Assembly: GCA_002197995.1 (NCBI GenBank)
Contig: NGZR01000002.1
Span: 6,696,001-6,760,000 of the forward strand
Length of the DNA: 64,000 nt
From: Gaeumannomyces sp. JS-464
Taxonomy: Eukaryota > Ascomycota > Sordariomycetes > Magnaporthales > Magnaporthaceae
Direction of reading: 5' to 3'
In this document: piece by piece, positions 1 to 10,039 of the stretch
How positions within the stretch are numbered: the stretch's first letter is position 1
Layout: each line of letters begins with the position of its first letter
Translations under genes and position numbers: made by a program
Notes under the pieces: generated by a model
Databases searched by the model: none
Told to the model about the DNA's origin: nothing
What the model saw: the letters and a program-made list of their open reading frames with translations, nothing else

Positions 1-761
1 GTCGCCAACCAGGGAGGCACGCCAGCGAGATTGTTGGACCCGTCCCATGTGGCCGATCAAAGGGCTACCTTGGGCAATAGTGCCGGCGCTTTCATTGTAT
101 ACTGTAAGTTCTAACCAGCTTTCTTTCACTTCCGTATCTCGTGATATCATTCTACCGTGGGGGACTGACAACATCGTCACCTCATTCTTTGGCTCTAGCA
201 AAACCACTACAAGGAGGCGGGACAGGTGATGGGAACTGGCCCCGGCGGATGCCCTGGGAATCTACCGAGGAGCCATCCCCGTTCCCAGCATCCGACAAGG
301 GGTATTGCACTTACATCGGCCCCGACGGCCTAACGAGGTTCTGCAGCGCCGAGGAAGCGCCCAAAATCCCCAAGGAGAACCTCACAGCAGACTTCAGTGA
401 CATCCTGGACAGACTCCATTCGTACGCCAAGCAGTCTATCGCTCTCAGGGACCTCAGAGCTCTCCAGACCAGCTATATCCAGCCGAAGCTGCCCACTGGC
501 TGGGAGGCGCGCATGACGCCGGATGGCAGTGGACTGGAATACGTCAATGAAGTCACCGGAGTGTCGACGTCGGTCCCTCCGGCGGAGCTGGAATTCGCCC
601 ATGCGGGCGAAGAGAAGTTCTATGACTGGATCATGGGTGACTACTGGCTCCCACGCGCGGATGGCGAAGACTGCTCGGGATGGCTGGCCAGGCTCCACCC
701 TGTATATGCAGCTACATCAAAAAGCCAGCGCGTGCAGCTCGAGGGGATATTCAGTGATTGA
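1..761 (+). CDS. C-terminal part of a fungal protein with a WW-like module
   Basis: The gene enters from the left edge. Exon 1 is open from base 1 to 103, the intron is 104-198 (GTAAGT donor, TAG acceptor), and exon 2 runs 199-761. Splicing keeps the frame (overhang T joins CA). The visible part is about 220 residues. Near its middle is a WW-like stretch starting LPTGWEARMTPDG and ending TSVPP: the first Trp, the Gly turn and the closing Pro are present, but the second WW tryptophan is replaced by Ser, so ligand binding is doubtful. The tail is rich in Trp, Tyr and acidic residues. WW modules bind proline-rich peptides, but the partner here is unknown. The gene converges on the HeLo/pseudokinase gene, with only about 55 bp between the two stops. 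Confidence 0.6.
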
Positions 762-815
762 GACCTGGTAGGTAGGAGGAGAGTAGAAGGTAGGTTGGAT
801 CAAGCAAATAGATAT

Positions 816-2506
816 TCATGCCCTGCACCTGGCAAGAGGCTCCAGGACAAGCCGGAGGAAGGCGTTGTGCAGCTTTCTCGCTTCCAGCTGTGAAGTGCCC
901 TCCCCCACGCCAAACGACCTGCCGCCCCTCGCGTTTATGTAGCAGCTGATGGCGTCCACGAGGACGGAGCCCACCAGGCCCCTGAGCTGGTCGGCCTTTT
1001 TGCCCTGGAGCTCCTGCTTGACTTCCTTCATAATCTGCTCGGGCGTTTTGTGACGCAGCTGAGTTTTGCTGAACAGCGGCCGCCAGTGGGCGACCTCCAA
1101 CAAGACCACGCCGAGGCTATACAGCTCGGCGACCTTGCTCCAGCCGGAGATGGACCTAGCGATGGAAGGGTGGCAGTAGATGTCCACCTCGTCGTCGCCA
1201 TTGCCGCCCGCCGTCTCGAGGGAGTTGTCGTCCGACGGCCGGCTGTACTGGAACCCGGATATGTAGGGGGAGGTGACATCCGCCGACGATGGCGCCCGGC
1301 CCTCGGGCGCAAAGGGCCACGCACCAGGCCCGAAGAGCACGTTTCCGCTGCGCAGCGACTTGTGCAGCCAGTCGGACGCGTGCAGCAGCGACACGGCCGA
1401 GGCCAGGCGGTACGCCAGCTCGAGGCGGTCGCCGAGCGGCGGGCGCGAGTGGTCCGCCTTTGCGGCGCGGACCAGGTCCAGCAGCGAGGCCGGAACCCGG
1501 GGGCGGCGACGACGGCGGCGACGGCGGCGGCAGGCGGTAGACGAGGCCGACACGGCGGCCGCGCCGGCTGCGCTCCTCGTGGGCGCGGTCGTCGTGCAGC
1601 CCCAGGCACTCGAGCCGGCAGAACCCGCGCGCCGAGCGCCTCGATGCGCGCGAGGATCTCGGCCCGGGCCGGGTTGCCGGCCTCGGTCACCTTCCACTCC
1701 ACGAGCACCGGCGACTTCATCTTCCCTTTCTCCCGATACTCGCCCGTGCAGCGCCAGGGCGCCGCGTCACCGCCGTCGCCGACCTCAAATCTTTTCGAGT
1801 TGGCTCGCGTCGATGTAGGTGGCCCGCCTCGCCGCGTCTTGGGCCCCTCGGGCCTGCATGGCCTTGACCTGGGCGAGCGCCTTGACGATGCGGGACGGCG
1901 GCGTTTGATACTCGGGACCGTCCGGATCCGGCGCCGCGCCGCCCTTTTTGATCCTTTCCGTCACCCCGCCCGTGACCCGGTCGATGATGCGCTGCACGTC
2001 GACGAGCTTTTCGATGCTCGAGGCGCGTGCGTTTCCAGCCCGGCCAGCACGACGGCGGCGATCTGCCCCTCGTCGACTTCCTTGGGCCTCACGCGGACCC
2101 AGAAGTCGTCGAGCTCCCTGAGGGCCCCGCTGCCCGAAGGAGGAGCACTCAGCGGCGCGCCGGCCAACAGCTCGTATTTGTTAAGGAATTTGAACGCTGC
2201 ATATCGGTATTTGCGCCGAACCTCATCGATGTGCTTGAGGAACATTTCCTGCACCTCGCGGGGCTTTTGGAGCAGAATGCAACCGCCACCGGCTGCACCA
2301 GTGGTTGGGTCCGGCTCAGCGAACTTGCAGTGCCGGCCAAGCTGCTGAAATTTAAAGCCCTCAAAGTGGTAGCGAAGGGCCAGATAGTGAAGCCCGGTAT
2401 CGTTGAGGAAGAGGTCGGACAGCGTATTGTAGCCGTCTGTGGCGCCCTGGAACCCGAACAAAATCCCCGCGGCGCCGAGAGTCGTGCCCACTATGAACTC
2501 TGTCAT
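816..2506 (-). CDS. HeLo-like (prion-inhibition) domain protein with C-terminal pseudokinase, frameshifted
   Basis: The N-terminal part (from Met at 2506) has a short hydrophobic Gly/Ala-rich helix, then a helical segment with LALRYHFEGFKFQQLG. This resembles the HeLo/prion-inhibition domain of fungal incompatibility proteins, a cell-death domain. The C-terminal half is a kinase fold: a VEWK-type strand, then LAYRLASAVSLLHASDWLHK, then YSLGVVLLEVAHWRPL. The catalytic loop reads HKSLRSGN instead of HRDLKPEN and DFG is replaced by SGFQ, so it should be catalytically dead. The frame is broken near 2024 (a lost G in CGGCC), 1792-1795 (extra A), about 1630 and about 1500 (C/G runs). All pieces are collinear, so this is one gene of about 560 codons, either mis-sequenced or recently inactivated. 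Domain assignment is from family knowledge. Confidence 0.6.
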
Positions 2507-3177
2507 CTTTGGCTAGTGGATAATTTGAGAGGCGCGCTGCGCCGACGACGGTGAACGCTTCCCATTGCTTTGAAACCCTCACCAACCTCCCGGCGTCGCA
2601 AAGGCGGCTTCGATCTAGCCCGGCCTCGGAAATTTCGAATATTCGAGAGTCAACATACCTGCGCATGACGTGGACCAGTTAAGCACGGCTTGGATGTTAC
2701 GCAGCACTGCCAGCCAAGCTTGCACCCCGTCCTGCGGGCGGCTGTGCTACCACGCTGCCCTCCTCTCAGGTAGACGTGAGTAGTACCTACACATAGTGAG
2801 CGGATACTGCGAAAAGTGGCGGCGTGTACACGGAGCCCAGTTTACGCCCCGTTTTGCAAGCTTGTGACTATATTCGCAATCCTTTGCGTTAAACAAACTA
2901 GAGTGCTTTAACAACTGACACGCGACGGAGAGATGGTAGTTGCACATGCACTCTGGCCCATATCACGATATATGTCGGTACGGCAGGCGGCGCCAGGCAC
3001 AGGATGTATCGGGGGGCCAAGTCCTTGGCTGTGTCGAGCGGAAGGCAGGCCGAAGCCCCCGAGGCCGCCCTTGTTGCGCTCTCCTGTCTAGACGAAGAGA
3101 CCGCTCTCGCTAAAATGTTGAAAGCCCACGGTATTTTGGAATCGACCAATTGTAGCAATGACGTGTGCTGGCTATCT
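2507..3177. other. Intergenic, no gene recognised
   Basis: The ORFs here are short, lack recognisable domains and overlap on both strands. The interval lies upstream of the HeLo/pseudokinase start (2506, minus) and downstream of the F-box/ankyrin gene end (3178), so it should hold the promoter of the former and the terminator of the latter. I could not identify a specific element. Confidence 0.5.
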
Positions 3178-3922
3178 CTAAGGGGGATTTTGGGACCGAC
3201 AGCTCTTCTTAAGGAGCTCAATCAGTTCTTTCCCGCTTTTATACTTGGCTGCGATGTAGCCACCGGTAAAGCTGATGGCGCGGTGAGCTCGGTCGGGTAC
3301 ATCAAAGCGCTCGATATTAAGCCGGGACCGGCACCACATTCTTTGAGCAGAAAGCGGATAAATCCCAGCCGCTCCTCTCCGATGACGTACTTGCTGATGA
3401 GCACCGGGGATTCGGTCAGTGGCAGCGGGTCGTGGGAGGAACGCCCTCTGGTCACCCACTGACATATGATGTGCAGCGGCGTCGGTCCGTACCCCTCTTC
3501 CTCGCGCAGGTCCGGCGGTTCGAAGTCGTGGTACCTGTGCTCCCAGTCCACCTCATCTCTGGGCCATTGCCAGTTGACGTCGGCGCCCGCACTCAAAAGG
3601 AGGCTCAAAAGGAGGCGGATCGTGGCGCGGCCGCCGTCGTTGATTTCGTGGCAGCAGCCGTTGTGGCAGGTGACGGTGTTGTCGAGCATGGGGCACGTGC
3701 CTGTGCGGACGACGAAGATGTAGAGCAGCTCGTCGAGCTTCCCCGCGGCCGCAAAGCGTTCAATGACGGCGTCCACGAGGCCCTGCCACCCCGCGGCGAG
3801 GGCGCGGGCTCCAGGTTGCGCGCAGGCCCTCGCAAGCGTCATGGCGGCGCGGCTTGCGAGCACGTGAGGATGTGTGAGGAGCGTCTTGACGGCAAGGGCA
3901 AATGCCGGGTTTTCGATTCTCC

Positions 3923-3960
<38 letters not shown>

Positions 3961-4651
3961 ATCTAACGTCCAAGTAGCCTGTCGGCTGGGGATTGGTTGG
4001 AAACCACTACGGCTCCTCCATTGTTGGCGCCTCCCCGCACCAGCATAGCGTCTTGTCGAAGACCAAGAAGAGACGCACGTTTGGATGGGAAGGCTTCGGG
4101 GGATCTGCGCCATGGTCGAGAGCAGGTATTTGAGACTTGCTATAAGCGTCGAGGCGGACGCATCAGCCCTGGCGGCATCGGTCCACGCTCGCCCATCGAC
4201 GGCGTCGAGGAACATCAGCAGAGGGGTCGTGCAGGTGAGCTCCTCGGAGCCGAGTGGGACGTTGAGATTGATGTCGCCGCCATGCTCCAAGCACGCAGAC
4301 ATGACCTCGACCAACTGATCCTGAGCGAGGCCGACGCTCTTTCCCATGCGCCGAGCAGCGGCAACCTTTGCTCGCGGAAAGACGGCGACGCTATTGCTCC
4401 GCTGAGGTACTTGAGGTCGATCCGTGCGCCTCTGCGATTGTGGCCTTGACCCGCTCGGGCGTTCGGGTGTGAATGTCGACTGTCAGAGGCGGTACTGAGA
4501 GCTTCCGCGAGGGATCGCTATGGCAGGGCTCTTCGTACGCTACCATCGCCGGCAACAGCCGGGGGCGTAGGCGCTTGCTGCATCGGCTGAGGTTCGCGAG
4601 ATTGCCGAGAGCCAGGTCCTGAAGGATCTGGTAAAGAAGCTCTCCTTCCTT
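3178..4651 (-). CDS. F-box plus ankyrin-repeat protein, frameshifted
   Basis: Reading right to left, the frame opens after a TAG at 4652-4654. It starts with an F-box-like segment (ELLYQILQDLALGNLANLSR, then RCSKRLRPRLLP), followed by ankyrin-type pieces (LEHGGDINLN, DHGADPP, LLLSAGADVNW, YGPTPLHIICQ) and an end segment containing FDVPDRAHRAISFTGGY. Such proteins usually act as SCF ubiquitin-ligase adaptors. The pieces lie in different frames. The breaks near 4427, 4350, 4120 and 3326 are mostly explained by one lost G/C in a short run. A 36-base C run (3925-3960) splits the ankyrin part and may lie in an intron or be a collapsed artefact. The true start codon is unresolved and a short upstream exon is likely. 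Confidence 0.5.
3925..3960. repeat. Homopolymer of 36 C
   Basis: An uninterrupted run of 36 C, read as poly-G in the sense of the F-box/ankyrin gene. It separates two ankyrin-coding pieces whose frames do not match. Confidence 0.95.
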
Positions 4652-5037
4652 CTAACACCTGCAGAGGCACTTAGAGGATCATGAAGCCCCTGGACAGCAG
4701 CGCATTGGATCATCGTTGGCATTTCTGTAACGAACAGTGGTGCGAGCCTTATGCCACTGCTGCGCCAATAGCACTCCAAAATGTCATCAATTCAAGCCAC
4801 CGCTTGAATCGCTCATCTGCACAGCTTATCTAGGGAGGAGTGCACACCACCACTCTGGGCTGTTACAATTTCCCTTCGGTTCCTTGGTAGATAGATACCT
4901 ACCTAGGTACCAGATATAGGTATTATTATTTACCTAACCTATGTGATTGTAATTTCCTTGTCCCAGCTGTGCGGAGGTGGATATCAACATCTTTCGGGAG
5001 ATTACCCATACCGTCAGTATACCACATTCCGGCGTCA

Positions 5038-7535
5038 TCAAACGTACGTGAAATAGTCGCTGTGCATAATTCCGTGTACAAGTACGGCTCCCACGACTGT
5101 GTATGTTTCCGCAACTTCTGCTGTCGTCGCTGCCATTCGTCGCAACGCCATGGGGCTTTGTACGCCCTGGAGGAGGAAGACCTCGTCGCCGTCCAGCATG
5201 CCGAGCGGGCCGCTACCAATCAGCCCATTCGAAAGCACGAAAAGACATCTCTTGTCCTTGATGAGGTCAAGGACAAGGTTGTCCAAAAGGTCATTGGCGC
5301 CGCTGACCCGCTTAATCATGGTGCACACGTCGTTTGGTGCAATTCCGACCCCAATGTCGCTTCTGGCGGCCCCGGCCGGATTAGTGCCGACGACTGCGTG
5401 ATGTAGCCGCTCGAAGCAGTAGAATTGCTTCTTCTCATTGCTGAAGTTATATGGCGTCCGATGCCGGTCACACTTTAGCATCCTTTCCCAACCGGATGAG
5501 GTTGGCTGTCCCCTCTCCAAAGCCAAACCCTTGGCCACTGCGTAAACTGAGCACACCGGGTGGCGATAATAGCGAAGCAAAGTTTTAACGCTGGGGGTGG
5601 GTGGTGTCACTTCGCGACCGCGGCGGATATAATCTTCTGCGCGTTGCACCCAATGGAGGAAACTCCTTTTGTGGCTTGTGGTGGGAATGGCTCGTGGCGG
5701 AGGGCTCACGCAGTTATCAAACGAAGCGATAAACTGAACCACGCCGTGAGGCCGACCGAGGAGGCGCAAAGATCTGCCCTCTATAACGGGATACGCTAAT
5801 TGTGAGAGCGGTAGGAGGGCGGTCTGCTGGAACCTGATGTTATATTTCAGGGACATCCATGGGCTGGGTATATGTTCGGAGCCGCCAGTCCAGCGGGGAA
5901 CCCAGGAGGGAGCGTCACCCAGAGGGTCACGCCCTGATTGTGTCGTGCCAGCATCCAGGATCAGGCCGACGGCCGCGGGCTGCCATTTGACCATTATAGC
6001 CAGCAGGTCGCTGTACAAAACACCGACCCCTTGGTTGTAGTCAACGTTGGACAGCTTGACGTTGAGGGCTTTTAGGATACCCCACAGGCCATAAACTCTG
6101 TCGTGCTCCACGGCGCAAGCGCGATAACGTAACGCTCTTTGGATCGCGGCGATTAGTACTAAATGCCCGAGCTTAGCGTCTTCTTGGTGCATTTGGAGTT
6201 CCAAAGCACTTTCTGAACGCCCGAATAGGACGAATACTAAGCCGTCGAAGAACCTGCCGACAACAGCATTTATACCTATCAGCGCCAGCATTGCGAAAAC
6301 TGCTGGTGCTGTGCCGAACTTGCTAAATTCTTGCGTAACTGTAATGCCGCTCCACGCGACGAGAGCGACATACAGCATTACAAACACGAAGAGAATTGCA
6401 AGCCCCAACCACAGCCGCCAACGTCGCCATGTTGTGGTGCTGGCAGTTGTTGACATGATATCGTGAATTTCGAGGAAGGACTGCGGGTTTAACCGGCCGG
6501 CTTCGGGGTTGCCGCCACCGCCAGCCTCGCGGCCGACGATGAGTGAACTGGCGCGGGGGAAGGGCCGACGGAAAACAAACCAGAAGCGTATAATCATGCG
6601 CCAGCTGGCGAGTCCTTGCTGGGGGTGGTGGAAAGGTCCAACCACGAGGCGTAAGGAACCCTAAGTGGGCTATGGGCGGGATAGCGTAGCGCATTTACCA
6701 TGTCGCCCCAGGTGAGCACGCGGTTACCGCAGAGGACGACAGGGTGATACGCCAGGATAATTTCCTGGAACGTCCACACGCGCGAGATCCATTGCATGGA
6801 GAGCAGCTCGTTTATGTCCTTGCGGAGCTGCCGATTCCGCCACCACCGCCAGGACGTGGCCACCAAACTGAGCCGCCGGAGGTAATCACCCCGGGCTTTA
6901 GATTGGCAGTCGTCAATCTCCCGGTCCAAACCCGTGACGCCGGCGGCCGTAGCATATTTTGCTATCGGAAGGCGCCGCAAGACGGCGGCGTACTGCCCTA
7001 GGTAATCCATGGCGCGGTCGGTTCCTTTGGTGCCCTGGCCCAGCCATATATAAACGCTATTCGCGAGCGCGTAGACCCGCCCCATAAGATCGTTCACCTG
7101 CCACTCTCGTTCCGACTTGTCCATCTGATTGATGCAAATCGAATCTATCCAAATGGGAACGACGCCGAGCTTATGCTGGTTGTTTTGGATTTGTTGGAGG
7201 GCGGCGTAGCAGTTTGTGGTGATCTCCAGCTCAAAGGCGTCAGATAGGCGTATCGTTCGGGGTTGATCCGTTTCGCCGTCCACGGGTTGCTTCCAAACGT
7301 AAGACAGTGCAGCGAATTTGGGTCGGTCGTTGCTGTTCGCTCTCAAGCTGACGACCCCCAGGTGGCCGACGAGCTTTCCATCGCTTGGAGGGTCCAGGTG
7401 CAGGACGCGTATCTCCTCATCTTCCCGGCGCAGAGGGTGGTTATAGTAGAATTGTTTGCAGGCGGAAGTTTCGGGCGCTGACGGAGATGTCGTGCGGCTT
7501 TGTTCCAAAACTCTTTCCATCAGCTCCATTGACAT
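5038..7535 (-). CDS. HET-domain (heterokaryon incompatibility) protein with two membrane segments
   Basis: The N-terminal frame (7535 to 6594) carries the HET domain: FAALSYVW near residue 75, IWIDSICINQMDKSEREWQV near 130, VYIWLG near 160, and ISRVWTFQEIILA near 250. The second frame (6645 to 5038) continues with two hydrophobic segments (WRLWLGLAILFVFVMLYVAL and a later one around VFAMLALIGINAVVG), then the usual HET C-terminal region (AVEHDRVYGLWGIL) and an end of the type VHGIM. The two frames meet near 6612, where one C missing from a CC pair would give a continuous protein of about 820 residues. HET proteins trigger cell death after fusion of unlike mycelia. Membrane segments between the HET domain and the tail suggest an anchored form. 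Confidence 0.75.
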
Positions 7536-7939
7536 TATGTCTTCGAGGCCCGGAGGGTTCAGTTATGGCAGGGCGCTTTTTCTATGGGGGAGTGGTTTGC
7601 GGAAAGAAAGGGATAAGGGATGGGAGGGCAAGCGGCTGTGTTTCAAAGCAGTTAAAGTTGGGCGTTGGCACCCATATGTACATGAGATTTTAAGTGTGCG
7701 CAGACACTTGGCCGTTACGGGGACGCAGGCTGCCGAACATGTCAGCCCAACTAAGAAAAACGCCTTGCGTTTTACATAACACCAACCCCTGCAGGGCGTT
7801 ACACCGCAGATGTGGGGAAACACCAATGATAATCTACCTGTCACGGCACGTAGGGGCGGCCGCAAAGAGTGGGAAAGAGGGTTGTTTATTGTAAGGAACC
7901 GGCCTGCAAGGCGGTGCGGGCGGTGCGCTATCTAGCAAA
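7536..7939. other. Upstream region of the HET gene
   Basis: No gene recognised. The interval lies between the HET start (7535, minus) and the outer LTR and should hold the HET promoter. Short ORFs on both strands show no domain. Confidence 0.5.
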
Positions 7940-8995
7940 TGTTGCAAACAGGCATCCGTTCCTAGGGTAGGACACCTAGGAGAGGTGCTGAACAGTACAC
8001 TTCGACAGGGGATTCAGGGGAACTTCGGGAACTTGGTGACAGTAGTCTGATTGCTTGCCCAAGGGGATACCTTGGAGCTAACTGTTACGAACAGCTTTCT
8101 GCTCCTAGGGTAGGGCCCCTTAGGGGCGGACTGGACAGTAACTGGTGCTTGCTTCAGGGGTCTTGACAGTAGAAACAACTTGCTGTATTGCTTGCTCTAG
8201 GGGATACCTAGAAGCTAACTTAGGTTGACTGATGCCGAGGCCTCAGTCAAGAACTATCTAGAACTCAAGGAAATCCTTCCTTCTTATACATGATGCCTCT
8301 GTACGACTTTCCTGCCCTAGGCCCCTGGGATCTGTTGCTCTGCTGCAAATCCACGGAGCCTCGGGTCTGCTGCTTTGTCATCCAGGCTGTCACGTGATCC
8401 TTAGGAAGCGGAGTGGGAGGGAATCCGATTTCGCCCTCGCCCCGCTTCCTGCCCCTGAGCCTATGGTCGTAACAGAAATCCTTCCTTCTTATAAACCTCC
8501 CGTGTCAATGGTGCCGACCGTGATACTTCCGTTCCTCAAGTATCGCGAGTATCGAGCGATACGTCTGATACTTCTAGGGTCGAAGGTATTACGGGGCTCA
8601 CGTGACCCTGTCACGTGATTCCTTAGGAGGCGGGGAGGGAGGGGATCCGACTTTGCCCTCTCCAGCGCCTCGGGCCGCTTGGCCCTCGCCCCGCCTCCTG
8701 CCCTTGCGTCTGGTCGTAACACTAACTTAGGTTGACTGATGCCGAAGCCTCAGTCAAGAACTATCTATTGTATAAGGAAACCCTCCTTATATACCTGTGT
8801 TTTCGTGCCGTTATATCTGCCTCTCTAAGGTCTTAGTGAGACCCTGGAGACCAAAGTCTCCCTGGTCTCAGCGAGACCATCGAGACTCGTGTCTGTTTAC
8901 ATAACGATGTTATGTGACCTTGGCTGTGGGGTACGGATGCCCCTCGGGGCCGCCTTCCGTGGTGGCTGCCTTGCGTCCCGGCCTCGGTCGTAACA
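7940..8995 (+). mobile_element. Solo LTR, family A (outer), split by a nested LTR
   Basis: It starts TGTTGCAAACAGG and ends GGTCGTAACA. A 5-bp target duplication GCAAA flanks it (7935-7939 and 8996-9000). Removing the nested insertion (8083-8721 plus one CTAAC) leaves about 410 bp. The core AACTTAGGTTGACTGATGCC (8725 on) is shared with copies at 8209, 20349, 21009 and 44105. No internal retrotransposon sequence lies next to it, so it is a solo LTR. It is GC-rich and shows little RIP. Confidence 0.85.
8083..8721 (+). mobile_element. Nested family-A LTR insertion (LTR plus partial second LTR)
   Basis: It starts TGTTACGAACAGC and ends GGTCGTAACA, with a 5-bp target duplication CTAAC at 8078-8082 and 8722-8726. 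An internal GTCGTAACA end lies at 8466-8474. The unit is therefore a full LTR (8083-8474, 392 bp) joined to the 3' part of another (8475-8721, beginning GAAATCCTTCCTTC, a motif also present at 8270 in the first LTR). This is probably the product of recombination between LTRs. Confidence 0.8.
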
Positions 8996-9000
8996 GCAAA

Positions 9001-10019
<1,019 letters not shown>

Positions 10020-10039
10020 GGGGGGGGGGGGGGGGGGGG
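10020..10039. repeat. Homopolymer of 20 G
   Basis: An uninterrupted G run at the distal edge of the truncated LINE-2 fragment. The fragment at 57255 also has a homopolymer (15 C, 57585-57599) near its 5' end. Confidence 0.9.

Noticed and set aside
1050..2348. Long plus-strand ORF opposite the HeLo/pseudokinase gene
   Set aside because: It is the antisense of conserved kinase and HeLo motifs; its Arg/Ala-rich composition reflects GC-rich coding DNA.
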